Positions 43,419 to 52,962 of a stretch of 64,000 nucleotides of DNA are shown piece after piece. Under the pieces are notes generated by a model. It made no database searches, was not told the origin of the DNA, and worked only from the letters and a program-made list of their open reading frames with translations. Origin of the DNA: JADFRG01 sp048054495 (GTDB lineage Bacteria; Chloroflexota; Anaerolineae; Anaerolineales; E44-bin32). Every line of letters starts with the position of its first letter. Position 1 is the first letter of the stretch. The stretch lies in the NCBI GenBank assembly GCA_048054495.1, contig JBGMQN010000071.1, forward strand, positions 14,494-78,493, written 5' to 3'. The translations under genes and the position numbers were made by a program.

Positions 43419-45649
43419 AGTTGATCGGGATTGCATTCATGGCATTCGTCCTGGCGGCTTGCGGGACGGCCACGACTTCCCCACCCTCCCCCCCTGGGGA
43501 ACTGCCCGACCCGTTGGTGCTCACCGAATCGGCCCCCGATCCTGAGGCCGCCGCTCGCGAATTCCTGGAGGCATGGAAGGTTCGCGACTATGCCACGATG
43601 TACGACATGCTCAGTCCGCTGACGCAGGACAGCATCACCCCAGAAGCGTTCGCGGAGAGATACGATGACATATGGCGCAGCGCTGCACTGACCGGCCTTG
43701 ACTACGAGATCGTGTCCTCCTTTATCCTGAATCCACGGCAGTCTCAGGTTCGCTTGCAGACCGCACTCCACAGCCTCGCGGCCGGAGATATCAACCGAGA
43801 CTTGCAGATGGATCTGACCCTGGTCGATGACGCCTGGACCGTGGCCTGGAGCGATGGGTTGATCCTTCCGGAACTGGAAAACGGCAGCAACTTATTCCTG
43901 GATGTCGTTACGCCCACCCGGGCCAATATCTATGACCGCAACGGACTGGCTCTGGCCGCGGATTCGGAGGCAGTCGCGCTCTGGATCGTGCCCAATCAGA
44001 TCGGCGATGAGGACGCGGAACTTGACATGCTCAGCACGCTCCGGCGGCTGATGGATTACCCGTCGAACGACTCCATTCAGCTTCTCTACGATCAGATCCG
44101 GGACACCAACTTCCGGGTAAACCTGGGGGAGGTACCGCTGGAAGCATTCCAACAGGTGCAGGGCATTCTGTCGGAGGTGGGTGGCGTACAGTGGGGCACC
44201 TACGACACGCGGCTGTACTTCGCGGGTGGCCTGGCGCCGCACGCGATGGGCTACATCAGCTGGATCCAAGAAGAGGATCTGCAAGATTACTTACTGAGCG
44301 GATATCAGGGCGACGAATACGTCGGACAGATCGGATTGGAATACTGGTATGAGGAGGCTCTTCGCGGTCGGCCCGGCGGTACTCTGTATACGACCGACGC
44401 TGCGGGGCGCCCGGACACCGTCATCGCCTCACAAGAATCGGAACCTCCCTTTGCCGTGTACACCACACTCGATCGCGAATTGCAGCGCCACGCCCAGCAG
44501 GCGCTTGAGGACAGCGACCTCACCGGTGCAGTCATCGTTCTGGAGCGGGATACCGGCGCGGTGCTGGCGATGGCATCAACGCCGGATTTTAACCCCAATC
44601 TCTTCGACACGAATAATCCCAACAGCGCCTCCGGTTTGTCGGAGCTCCTTCAGATTCCGAAAGACCCGCTGCTCAACCGAGCCACGGTTGGCGCCTATCC
44701 TCTCGGATCGGTCTTCAAGACCGTCACCATGGCGGCCGCCCTAGAATCGGGCTTTTACGACGCAGACACGATCTACAACTGCGGGCTCGAGTTTAGGGAG
44801 CTGCCCGGGATAACACTCTATGACTGGCGCTATGAGAAGGAGTTACCGGCTTCAGGAGAGATCACGCTTCAGGAAGCGCTGGTGCGATCGTGCAACCCCT
44901 ACTTCTTCCGCATCGGCCTGGATTTGTACAACCGGGGGCTGGAGACGGCCATTTCCGATATGGCGAAGGGCTTTGGGTTCGGCGAGCCAACCGGCATAGA
45001 GATTGGTGAGCAAGCGGGCCTGGTGCCGGATCCCGAGACTAAGCTGGCATTGTTCGACGACGAATGGGCGCCGAGGGATTCTGTGCAGCTGGCGATCGGA
45101 CAAAGCTTCCTGCAAGCCACTCCGATCCAGGTGGCGCGTATGGTCGCCGCCATCGGAAACGGCGGTACGCTTTATCAGCCACAGATTGTTGACCGGGTTC
45201 AGAGCGCAGAAGGCGAGGTCCTTTCGCAGTTTGAGCCTATCGTACAGGGAACGCTGCCGGTCAGCTCTGAAAACGTGGAGGTCATCCAGGAGGCCATGGT
45301 CGGGGTCGTTCGCGATCCCCGGGGTACCGCGCGAAAAGTGTTCCTCGGCCTCAATCTCGACATAGCCGGCAAGACGGGCACGGCCCAGACAAGCGATTTT
45401 ACGCCACCACACGCCTGGTTTGCGGCCTATACCTTCGAGGAGCGTGAGGACATTCCCGATATCGCGGTGGTTGTGGTCCTGGAGTTTCAGGGCGAAGGAT
45501 CGGAATGGGCCGCGCCGGTTGCCAGACGCGTCATTGAATCCTACTTTCTGGGACGACCGACCAAGCTGTATCCCTGGGAAGCTCGCATCCGAATCCCAGC
45601 AACCCCCGAGCCGGAATCCGAAGAGGACGCCGGCGAGCAAGGGGGCTGA
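43415..45649 (+). CDS. Class B penicillin-binding lipoprotein (MecA/FtsI-like transpeptidase)
   Basis: 744 residues from ATG 43415, inside an ATGA overlap with maf. The N-terminus IAFMAFVLAACGTATT is a lipoprotein signal (lipobox LAAC) instead of the usual membrane anchor. An NTF2-like MecA_N-type domain (about 45-150) is followed by a dimerisation domain with RANIYDRNGLALA, and a transpeptidase domain with SVFK (Ser432), SCN (492-494) and KTG (653-655). It cross-links peptidoglycan outside the membrane. The acidic C-terminal tail is non-catalytic. The MecA-like N-domain need not mean resistance. The presence of a transpeptidase argues for a peptidoglycan wall. Confidence 0.9.
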   Translation: MKLIGIAFMAFVLAACGTATTSPPSPPGELPDPLVLTESAPDPEAAAREFLEAWKVRDYATMYDMLSPLTQDSITPEAFAERYDDIWRSAALTGLDYEIVSSFILNPRQSQVRLQTALHSLAAGDINRDLQMDLTLVDDAWTVAWSDGLILPELENGSNLFLDVVTPTRANIYDRNGLALAADSEAVALWIVPNQIGDEDAELDMLSTLRRLMDYPSNDSIQLLYDQIRDTNFRVNLGEVPLEAFQQVQGILSEVGGVQWGTYDTRLYFAGGLAPHAMGYISWIQEEDLQDYLLSGYQGDEYVGQIGLEYWYEEALRGRPGGTLYTTDAAGRPDTVIASQESEPPFAVYTTLDRELQRHAQQALEDSDLTGAVIVLERDTGAVLAMASTPDFNPNLFDTNNPNSASGLSELLQIPKDPLLNRATVGAYPLGSVFKTVTMAAALESGFYDADTIYNCGLEFRELPGITLYDWRYEKELPASGEITLQEALVRSCNPYFFRIGLDLYNRGLETAISDMAKGFGFGEPTGIEIGEQAGLVPDPETKLALFDDEWAPRDSVQLAIGQSFLQATPIQVARMVAAIGNGGTLYQPQIVDRVQSAEGEVLSQFEPIVQGTLPVSSENVEVIQEAMVGVVRDPRGTARKVFLGLNLDIAGKTGTAQTSDFTPPHAWFAAYTFEEREDIPDIAVVVVLEFQGEGSEWAAPVARRVIESYFLGRPTKLYPWEARIRIPATPEPESEEDAGEQGG

Positions 45650-45717
45650 GTGGGCCAGCGGATCGTCTGCCTCCAAGCACTCCATCGCAACTCCACCAGC
45701 CGCACAGTCACCTGCCT

Positions 45718-46611
45718 ATGAATGAACCCGCACTTGGACTCGTGCTGCGCGCCCGAGCGGGCTTCTATGACGTGGAAACCGAAACGGGTGTGGTTCAAGC
45801 GCAGCTCAGAGGACGCCTGAGACGGGAGAGCGATGAGATCGCGATCGGTGACCGAGTGTTGGTACGCGTCACAGAAGGCGGCAAGGTGATGATTGAATCC
45901 ATGCAGCCGCGAGAACGAGTGCTGTCTCGGCGCGATCCCGGCCGGGAGGCGGAGCAGGTGCTGATCGCCAATCCAGATCAAGCTGTTTTTGTTTTCGCTT
46001 GCGCCGACCCGGATCCAAATTTTCGATTGATGGATCGGCTGCTGGTGATGGCAGAAAGCGTCGCGATTCCCTCGCTCATCTGTGCCAACAAGGTCGACCT
46101 GGTGAAACCTAAGAGCGCCAAAGAGGAGTTCGGCGAGTACCGCGATATGGGCTACCCCGTGCTCTACACGTCGGCCTTGAAAGGCAAAGGAGTCAAGGCG
46201 CTGCGCAAGCGGCTAAAGGACAAGATCTCCGTGTTCGCCGGCCCATCTGGAGTAGGTAAGTCCACGCTTCTAAATGCGATTCAGCCCGGGCTGGGGCTGC
46301 GGACTGAGGAAGTCAGCGACATTGGGCTGGGCGCACACACCACGGTGGTTCGGGAACTGCTGCCGTTGGAGAGCGGAGGCTATGTGGCCGACTCGCCCGG
46401 GCTGCGAGCCTTTGCGCTCTGGGACATCGAGCCAGAGGAACTGGACGGATACATGCCAGACCTGGCGGCGCTCGTTGATCAGTGTGAATTCAGCGATTGC
46501 ACACACATTCATGAGCCGGGTTGTGCCGTCGTGGCCGCGGTGGAAGCCGGTCAGATCAGCCCTGAGCGGTACGACTCTTACTTGAGAATGCGTGAGGGGG
46601 CCATCGACTGA
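45718..46611 (+). CDS. rsgA: Ribosome small-subunit-dependent GTPase A
   Basis: 297 residues. N-terminal OB fold (about 1-75), then a circularly permuted GTPase in which G4 ANKVDLVK precedes G1 GPSGVGKSTLLN and G3 DSPG, and a C-terminal zinc site CEFSDCTHIHEPGCAV. It checks late 30S maturation. It lies 68 bp after the penicillin-binding gene, with no terminator between. The start is ATG 45718; no strong ribosome site is seen. Confidence 0.93.
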   Translation: MNEPALGLVLRARAGFYDVETETGVVQAQLRGRLRRESDEIAIGDRVLVRVTEGGKVMIESMQPRERVLSRRDPGREAEQVLIANPDQAVFVFACADPDPNFRLMDRLLVMAESVAIPSLICANKVDLVKPKSAKEEFGEYRDMGYPVLYTSALKGKGVKALRKRLKDKISVFAGPSGVGKSTLLNAIQPGLGLRTEEVSDIGLGAHTTVVRELLPLESGGYVADSPGLRAFALWDIEPEELDGYMPDLAALVDQCEFSDCTHIHEPGCAVVAAVEAGQISPERYDSYLRMREGAID

Positions 46612-46665
46612 GCAGGGGAGCGGTGGAGCAGAGGGGCTGGGGAGCAGGGGAGCTGGAGGGCGAAA
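46611..46665. repeat. GAGCAGGGGAGC-type low-complexity repeat
   Basis: Purine-rich run of GAGCAGGGGAGC-like units between convergent rsgA and coaE. The same word recurs at 60870-60930 and, inverted, at 60970-60990. Confidence 0.55.
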
Positions 46666-46669
46666 GCCT

Positions 46670-47803
46670 CTAGAGCGGTCTCAGGACCCGGTCTTCCTTC
46701 AAGCGTTTGAACCAGAGTGACGAACCACGCGGCATCGATTCCATGGCAGCCTCCTGCCAGGCACGGACGCCCAGGCCCTGTACGGTTTGAGGCCGGTAGC
46801 CAACTCCTCGCCAGGCGGCGGCGTGCTGCGCCAGGTACGGCGGGAGGAACAGCAACGAGGCCTCACTCTGCAGTTCATTGGATGCCGATTCCACCTGGTT
46901 CATCAGCGCTGGAATGGCTTCATCCAACGGAAGGTTGGGCGCGAAGTACAGCTCATCGATACGAGTTACCAGATTCTCGACCTGCCAGCCCGCAATGCCG
47001 GCGGTGTGACTGTCGCGCTCAATCATGAGAAAGGCCTTCTCACCGAAAGCCGCCATGACATCTTCGCGGTTCATCTTCTTCTTGCCATGGGTAACTTGAG
47101 TGATGAACCGCGCGATATCGTCGGCATCCTGCGGGCGGCCACGCCGCACCACGAGCTGCCCAGGTTGCGCCTCGGGCGGTTGCTCCAGAAGGGGTTCCTT
47201 GGGCTTCGGTAGCTCCGCCCAGGCGGCCTGAACCTGTTCCCAGGTGTTTTCGAAGGAACCCTCATTGCGGATCACGACCGAAGCTGCGCGCTCCTTGCTC
47301 GTTTGCGGCGATTGGGCCGAAATGCGCTGCTTGGAGGCGGCTTCAGAAAGCTTGCGCTTGTGCATCAGGCGCGATACCTGAAGCTTTTCCGCTGCGGATA
47401 CTACCCATACGCTGTCACAACCCGCCGCCAGATCGGTCTCCAGCAATTTGATCGCTTCGATCACCACCACACTGTGTTTCGCGCGTCGGATCAGCAGATC
47501 GATGGCGTGCGTTACCAGCGGATGAACGATGTTTTCGAGTTTTTCGAGCGCCCCTGGATCCGAGAACACGATCTTCGCCAGTCGGGCGCGGTCGATCTGG
47601 CCCTCATCATCCACGATCCACTCGCCAAATGCCTTCAGAACCAACGGAAAGCCGGGCGCACCCTTGGCCATCGCGCGATGCGCTAGAGCATCGGCATCAA
47701 TGCCGTAGGCCCCAAGATGCTCCAGCATCTTGCGCACCACACTCTTACCCGTGGCAATATTGCCCGTGAGACCAATTACGTACTTGCCGGGCCAGCGACT
47801 CAA
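46670..47803 (-). CDS. coaE: Dephospho-CoA kinase fused to a GNAT-like C-terminal domain
   Basis: 377 residues, about 180 more than usual CoaE. Residues about 8-200 are CoaE: P-loop GLTGNIATGKSVV, GIDADALAHRAM, and the lid/CoA region RARLAKIVFSDPGALEKLENIVHP. Residues about 215-377 begin LVVRRGRPQDADDIARFI and resemble a GNAT N-acetyltransferase fold without a clear acetyl-CoA loop. It makes CoA from dephospho-CoA and ATP. TTG 47803 has GGAG 7 nt upstream, and a TACAAT -10 lies at 47830-47835 (minus). The added domain could bind CoA or an acyl group as a sensor (inference). Confidence 0.85.
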   Translation of the reverse strand: MSRWPGKYVIGLTGNIATGKSVVRKMLEHLGAYGIDADALAHRAMAKGAPGFPLVLKAFGEWIVDDEGQIDRARLAKIVFSDPGALEKLENIVHPLVTHAIDLLIRRAKHSVVVIEAIKLLETDLAAGCDSVWVVSAAEKLQVSRLMHKRKLSEAASKQRISAQSPQTSKERAASVVIRNEGSFENTWEQVQAAWAELPKPKEPLLEQPPEAQPGQLVVRRGRPQDADDIARFITQVTHGKKKMNREDVMAAFGEKAFLMIERDSHTAGIAGWQVENLVTRIDELYFAPNLPLDEAIPALMNQVESASNELQSEASLLFLPPYLAQHAAAWRGVGYRPQTVQGLGVRAWQEAAMESMPRGSSLWFKRLKEDRVLRPL

Positions 47804-47866
47804 ATCATCACTCCATAAAGGGCAGGTGGATTGTAGCTTTCAGAATTGGGGTTGTCAAAGATCGGC

Positions 47867-50113
47867 TCAGCGGCCGAGTTGAGCGAAGTAAATCTGATCC
47901 CCGGCTGCCACAAATAGATCATTGGGAGGCGCCGCGGTGATGGCAGTTACCTCGGCTTCGAAGGTCGTGGGGTATTGCGCCTGATATACGAGCCGCATAC
48001 TGTAGTGGAAGACCGTACCTTCCATCCCGTCCAGGAAGAACAGCGAAGGTTCTGGAGGCGGGGAGTATACGGAGCTTATGGGTTCGGCGCCCAAGATCGT
48101 GGCCTGTGGACCGAATCCGGCTCGTTCGTCCTGAAACTGTGGCTTCGATTCGCATTCGACTCGAATGCGAACGTTGCCTTCTACCGTGCTCTCTACTTCC
48201 CTGCGACATCGATCAATTCCGCCATCCGCGTATAGGATGATAAGCTCGTCTTGGGCAAGTGCCAAGTCAATCGCCGTTCCTAGTTCTCGAACTTCTTCGA
48301 CGAAGTAAAGGGCGGGGGAACCACTAAAAAGGCCGTCGGCTGCGTCGTAGATCCAGACCGCGTTCCTAACTGGATCCAGGACGTAAAGGTCGTCACCGAA
48401 TACTTCTATGGCTTGAATCCTTCCCCATCCTACATCGGGTGCAGCTAGCTGGCCGGTGAGCGGATCGGCTCCGGGAGCACAGTACAGAAGGGAGGCGTTT
48501 GCATCGATTGCTACCACTCCTTCCGTGCCCAGGGCGCCGGGCTCGCGCTGGATCACCATGCCAACCGGCTGGCCAAAGTCAGGAATACTGTCAGCGCCGG
48601 CCAGGCACTGAAACTGGTTATCGATCTCATATCCACGCCCTGTGGCCCAGGCGTGCCAGATGGTCATCGTCCCTCGGTCATAGGCGTAGAGGTCGGTTGC
48701 CGTAGCCGCAACGGAGACCAGCTCGGCCTTCGGTCCGAAGCCCCCACTCACCGCAGGCACAAAGTTTAATCGGACAACCCGATCCAGCCCGTCCATTGCC
48801 GCTTGTACCTCGCTGCGAAGGGAGATCGATCCGTCCGTGGTCTGATAGCTCTCAGCCAGGTCGAGCCACTGAGAGGCCGTAACCCAATCTGGCCGCGATT
48901 CCTCACCGGGCGGCTTGAGTTGGGCGGCGATTACGGATGATTGCGCCTGAGCCAGGTAACTATCAAATTGCTCTACACGGCCCTGCTTGAAGTAAATTAG
49001 GCTGGAAATGCCGACTACGAGGATCGGCACTGCCGCGGCCGTGAAGGCCAGCAAGTTGGGCGAAAATTCATCAAACTTCTGGGGGTCTAGCGTCCCGGGA
49101 ATCAAGCGGACGATAACCTCAATCATGAGGCGCGAGGCTCGCCTTGTGATGATCCTCAGTCGGAAGGCCAGCTGGCGGGCCCAGATCCTGGGTGTGTCGT
49201 TCTCGAAGTCAGCGGGATCGTCCTTTGGGGTTTTAGTATCCTGTACCTTGGACCGTGGACCCGATCCAACAACCCCGATTGCGGGAGGCTGGTCAGGTGA
49301 ATGCCCACCCGCTGGTTCATGCTCAACCGCTTGGGAACCAGGAGTGCTTACACTCGCAGGCCTGGCTTGGACAGCGGGAGAGGGGTGGCTGGGATACGAA
49401 GGCCCTGCCGGCTGCTTTTGAACCTGGGCCGCCGCCGAAACCGTCGCGCCTGGCCGGGATTCTCCTGCAGCGGATCGCGCCGAGGGTTTCCCCGGGACCT
49501 GGATCACCAAGCCCGTGATGTCTCGATCGGCTCCGGCCACCAAACGATCGGATACCTGTTCAAGGCCCAGGCTGGCGAGTCCCGTGAGGGAAACGTCGGA
49601 CCACGGTACGTCGTCTGCCGCGGTGAGAATGATGAGATCGGAGGGCTGCAGCTCGAGATGCTGGAACTGAATCATCGGGGCCAGCGAGCTGCCGAGGGGA
49701 CGCTTGGAGCCATTCATGCGACTCACGGTTCCCGATCGAATCAAAATCGTCGCACCTGCTCCGCACTCCGAGAAGTACAGGTCCTGGCCGCGGAGCGCAC
49801 CCACCACCATGCTTGCTTCAAGAGCGCCATCGAGCAGCACTTGATTCACAGCCAAGGTTGCCTGACGCAAAGCAGCGGTAACGGATCCAGGAGTTCTAAA
49901 GAAGGCTTGCGCGCCGACCTGCGCCAGCCTCGAAGCACGACCTTCACCCGCATTACCGAGTAGTTTGAGGCTGACAAAGAGAAAATCGTGGCTGCGCCCT
50001 CGCGCCGCTTTGCGTGGGGGCGACAGCGCAAGCGTGCCGGGCGGAGGGGAACTCCGTCCCTCTCCGCCTGCGATGTGCAACAGGCTGATGTTTGCTTTTA
50101 CAGGCTTAGTCAC
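47867..50113 (-). CDS. PP2C-like pseudophosphatase with membrane segment and propeller-like external domain
   Basis: 748 residues. Residues about 40-215 follow the PP2C fold in order, but the metal ligands are replaced: FLFVSLKLLGNAGEG for xVADGxGGH, CGAGAT for VGDSRxY, LTAADDV for CSDGL, and RDITGL for DNIT. A Pro-rich linker and a membrane segment (about 355-375) are followed by an external domain of repeated beta-type units (DLYAYDRGTMTIW, DLYVLDPVRNAVWIYD, SLFFLDGMEGTVFHY) like a propeller. GTG 50113 lies 8 nt after TAAAAT, a leaderless arrangement. It is probably a receptor that uses a dead phosphatase as a binding module in the adjacent PP2C/FHA system. Confidence 0.72.
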   Translation of the reverse strand: MTKPVKANISLLHIAGGEGRSSPPPGTLALSPPRKAARGRSHDFLFVSLKLLGNAGEGRASRLAQVGAQAFFRTPGSVTAALRQATLAVNQVLLDGALEASMVVGALRGQDLYFSECGAGATILIRSGTVSRMNGSKRPLGSSLAPMIQFQHLELQPSDLIILTAADDVPWSDVSLTGLASLGLEQVSDRLVAGADRDITGLVIQVPGKPSARSAAGESRPGATVSAAAQVQKQPAGPSYPSHPSPAVQARPASVSTPGSQAVEHEPAGGHSPDQPPAIGVVGSGPRSKVQDTKTPKDDPADFENDTPRIWARQLAFRLRIITRRASRLMIEVIVRLIPGTLDPQKFDEFSPNLLAFTAAAVPILVVGISSLIYFKQGRVEQFDSYLAQAQSSVIAAQLKPPGEESRPDWVTASQWLDLAESYQTTDGSISLRSEVQAAMDGLDRVVRLNFVPAVSGGFGPKAELVSVAATATDLYAYDRGTMTIWHAWATGRGYEIDNQFQCLAGADSIPDFGQPVGMVIQREPGALGTEGVVAIDANASLLYCAPGADPLTGQLAAPDVGWGRIQAIEVFGDDLYVLDPVRNAVWIYDAADGLFSGSPALYFVEEVRELGTAIDLALAQDELIILYADGGIDRCRREVESTVEGNVRIRVECESKPQFQDERAGFGPQATILGAEPISSVYSPPPEPSLFFLDGMEGTVFHYSMRLVYQAQYPTTFEAEVTAITAAPPNDLFVAAGDQIYFAQLGR

Positions 50114-50121
50114 GGCCAGCT

Positions 50122-50127
50122 ATTTTA
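50122..50127 (-). promoter_or_regulatory. -10 TAAAAT for the pseudophosphatase gene
   Basis: Ends 8 nt before GTG 50113; leaderless arrangement. Confidence 0.5.
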
Positions 50128-50213
50128 CAGTTACGACCTGCGGTCAGCAATCGGGTTGCAAGAAGCAGACCCGCGGATTTGTCATTCGGGGAAGCGGCGT
50201 TGAGAGTGGGCTG

Positions 50214-51143
50214 CTATGGCCAGAAACCTAAGTAGAAACTGAGGCCCAGGCCGATTGCTACGAGGATTAGAAGCAGGACGCTGGCGGTCGCCAATACCAG
50301 GCCTGACCGCAGGCAGCCGCTAGAGCGCGCGGCGTCCGTATCCGGCACTTCGACGATAACCAGAGTGATATTGTCGTGTCCGCCCCGCGCCCTGGCCATA
50401 TCGACCAAGGCGCTCGCGGCCTCTTCTGGAGAATGCTCGGACAACGCCTCTAATATCTCCTGATCTTCCACGAGATCAATCAGTCCGTCGGAGCAAAGCA
50501 GAATTTGGTCGTGAGCGGTCAGCTTCAGGCCTTGATTGGCTTCGGATGCTTCATCGCTTTCATCGGTAGATAGTCGCAACCGTACGTCAGGTATGGGATC
50601 TTGATCGCCGCCCAGATGCCGGTGAAGCACGTGTGCATTTGGATGGTTTCGAGCCTCTTCCGGCGTCAAAATACCGTGGATGATGGCTTCCTGGACCCAG
50701 GTGTGATCGATAGATATCTGTTGGATCTCGCCGGACCGTATGAGATAGGTCCTGCTATCGCCAACTGAGACGGTATACAACCGGTGCCCGACCACCATCG
50801 CCGTAGCGATGGTAGAGCCCATGCCTTGCAGTGCTTCGTCCTGCATCGAAGATTTGGATATGGACCGACCCGCGCCGATGATGGCTTCTGAGAGCTCCGC
50901 AACGGGGTGGTCGCCGCTGGCGTCAGCCATGGCACCGGAGACTTCATCCACCGTGATTTGCGCCGCCACTTCGCCCGCTTGATGGCCGCCGATCCCATCC
51001 GCGACGATGGCCAGCGTGACCGGCATTTGGTCCGAATCTCGCTTGTAGTAGGTAACTGAGTAGCGGTCCTCGTTGATCTCCCGGGCCTCGCCCGGATGAG
51101 ACAAAGCGGCAACCGTAAGATGTGATTTATCGGTGGTGATCAT
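50214..51143 (-). CDS. PP2C-type Ser/Thr phosphatase with C-terminal membrane anchor
   Basis: 309 residues. Complete metal-dependent phosphatase motifs: VADGIGGHQAGEVAA, SVGDSRTYL, LLCSDGLIDL and GGHDNITLV. One membrane segment at the end (about 282-304) anchors it facing the cytoplasm. It removes phosphate from Ser/Thr, usually opposing Hanks-type kinases. ATG 51143 overlaps the VWA-FHA stop by ATGA, so they are one operon, and an FHA domain is a phosphothreonine reader. No kinase gene is nearby. Confidence 0.9.
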   Translation of the reverse strand: MITTDKSHLTVAALSHPGEAREINEDRYSVTYYKRDSDQMPVTLAIVADGIGGHQAGEVAAQITVDEVSGAMADASGDHPVAELSEAIIGAGRSISKSSMQDEALQGMGSTIATAMVVGHRLYTVSVGDSRTYLIRSGEIQQISIDHTWVQEAIIHGILTPEEARNHPNAHVLHRHLGGDQDPIPDVRLRLSTDESDEASEANQGLKLTAHDQILLCSDGLIDLVEDQEILEALSEHSPEEAASALVDMARARGGHDNITLVIVEVPDTDAARSSGCLRSGLVLATASVLLLILVAIGLGLSFYLGFWP

Positions 51144-52942
51144 GCAGTGGGTGACCCCTCGTCCGGCGAGATCCGAATCTTTCGTGGAGGATGATCTCCG
51201 GGTAGCTGAAACCGGAATTCGACACGTCCTAACTGAATATGATCGCCGTGCTGAAGGCGCTGTCCGGATTTTGGAACAAGCTCGTAATTGATCCAGGTCC
51301 CGGCGACGCTGCCCTGGTCCCGCAGCAAGTAATCGCCATCGGCCTGGCGGATCAGCCGCGCATGCATCCGCTCCACAGATGGATCGTCCAGAACGATAGC
51401 AGCCAGTGACGCGTCTCTCCCAAGTACGACATCTACGCCGGTCAGCGGAACCGGATCACCCGATGGCCGCAGTGGGATAAGCAGGGCTTCGGGTGGGCCA
51501 GTGCTCTGGAGCCTCATGCGCTTGACCGGGTTCAGCCGGACTCCGGCGGCTGGCTCCGGGAGCGGTGCCCGCCGAATGAGGGTTGTGAGACCAATGACGA
51601 GCACCATGCCTGCCACGATTACGGCCAGCACCGCCACCAGCGAATCCAGCGCCGGGCGAAGCGCGGAGAGGCCTTCCTCCGGCCTGGAAACCACTACCTG
51701 GACCGGATGCTCGATCGTTTCTGCCTCCAGGCCGAGAGTATCCTCTACGAGGACTTTGAGAGTATGGGCGCCGCTCCGGCGGTACTGCGTCAGATCCCAC
51801 TCGAATCGATCAAACGGCGCTTCACGCCGCACGTCAGCGACTTCTTCGTCAACCAGCAATGAGCTCCGCTCAATACTGCGAGCATACCCGTCCGGGAACG
51901 TAGTCAATATCTGGAGGTCGAAGGAGGTCGGAGTAATATCCTCCACCCTCAGCTCCGGGTCATCTGTCTGTCGCACGATTTCGTTTGGCGGCTGGATGAA
52001 TGCCACTTCGGGAGGCCGTACGTCGATCTCGTAGCGGATTGGTGGTGAGCTCGTCTGAAAACCTTCATCCTTGACCTGTACCTGTATCAGATGGGTCCCT
52101 GGCGTATCTGCCTGTGAAGAGAATGTGACCTTGTATTGGAACCGCTGATCCAGGATGCGATCGGCGACCGCCCCCATTCCATCCTCCGGGTCAAAGGCCA
52201 GAAACTGGCCACCGGTGGACTCTGCAAGCTCCCTCAAGGGCTCAACTTCGGGCTGCTCCAAACCCTGCTCGGTGGAGAATAAGACTGGAAAGATGGCGGT
52301 GCCAGAATCGCTCGCACGGGAGATCGCGTTCGCGATCGGTAGATCCCGCGGGGTTTCAATGAGTGGCGTCATGAAGACAAGCGAGCTCGGAAGCGTCGCA
52401 TCCTCCGGAGGATCAGACGAGAAATCCAGCGCCAGCAGAAGCAAATCAAACCCGGATATGCTTCCTTCAAACGTTGGCTCCATTTGGTCCAGGGAGGCCG
52501 CAAGCTCGGCGGCCGAGTTGGAGTGCTGAATGAGCAAGCCGTCCGAGGTCAGCAGGCTGAGGTCGTCTATGCCGATCAAGCTGGCATCCGGGTCGCGCCA
52601 ATAATCGAGCAGCTCCTCCCTGGCGAGGTCGAATCGCGTTCGACCGTGAGAGTCGCGCACCCCCAGGCCGGGAGCGGTATTGATGACGAAAACCTGGCGG
52701 GTGCCAATCAATACCTCCTCGACCACTAAGTCGTCCACCGGTCGCTCATCCTCGAGAATTTTGAAGTTGTCAGCAGTGAGGCCTGGAATGCGCCGGCCTG
52801 CTTCATCCGAAACGCTTACCAGCAGGCTTATAGACGGAAAGGCCCGTGTATCCGGCTCGGTCCAGCTGAGAGAGGGTTGAAGCTGGGCAGTTGGGCGGAG
52901 CGCTATAGCCAGGAGAAGGCTGAGACGCCCCCAGCGGTGCAT
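51140..52942 (-). CDS. Exported VWA-like protein with membrane segment and cytoplasmic FHA domain
   Basis: 600 residues. Signal segment (about 3-20), then an external region with a von Willebrand A-like domain (VFVINTAPGLGVRDSHG, where the metal-site Ser/Asp pattern is imperfect; LVFMTPLIETPRDLP). A membrane segment near 445-465 is followed by a C-terminal FHA domain: LGRDASLAAIVLDDPSVERMHARL and GTWINYELV, with G-R, S-x-x-H and N ligands for phosphothreonine. It can link an outside cue to phospho-signalling inside. ATG 52942 is 6 nt after an extended -10 (TGC-TAAAAT). It is the first gene of the PP2C operon. Confidence 0.82.
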   Translation of the reverse strand: MHRWGRLSLLLAIALRPTAQLQPSLSWTEPDTRAFPSISLLVSVSDEAGRRIPGLTADNFKILEDERPVDDLVVEEVLIGTRQVFVINTAPGLGVRDSHGRTRFDLAREELLDYWRDPDASLIGIDDLSLLTSDGLLIQHSNSAAELAASLDQMEPTFEGSISGFDLLLLALDFSSDPPEDATLPSSLVFMTPLIETPRDLPIANAISRASDSGTAIFPVLFSTEQGLEQPEVEPLRELAESTGGQFLAFDPEDGMGAVADRILDQRFQYKVTFSSQADTPGTHLIQVQVKDEGFQTSSPPIRYEIDVRPPEVAFIQPPNEIVRQTDDPELRVEDITPTSFDLQILTTFPDGYARSIERSSLLVDEEVADVRREAPFDRFEWDLTQYRRSGAHTLKVLVEDTLGLEAETIEHPVQVVVSRPEEGLSALRPALDSLVAVLAVIVAGMVLVIGLTTLIRRAPLPEPAAGVRLNPVKRMRLQSTGPPEALLIPLRPSGDPVPLTGVDVVLGRDASLAAIVLDDPSVERMHARLIRQADGDYLLRDQGSVAGTWINYELVPKSGQRLQHGDHIQLGRVEFRFQLPGDHPPRKIRISPDEGSPTA

Positions 52943-52948
52943 GTGCAG

Positions 52949-52954
52949 ATTTTA
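52949..52954 (-). promoter_or_regulatory. Extended -10 (TGC-TAAAAT) of the VWA-FHA/PP2C operon
   Basis: Ends 6 nt before ATG 52942, just past the guaA stop; leaderless arrangement with the upstream promoter part inside guaA. Confidence 0.5.
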
Positions 52955-52962
52955 GCATGATG

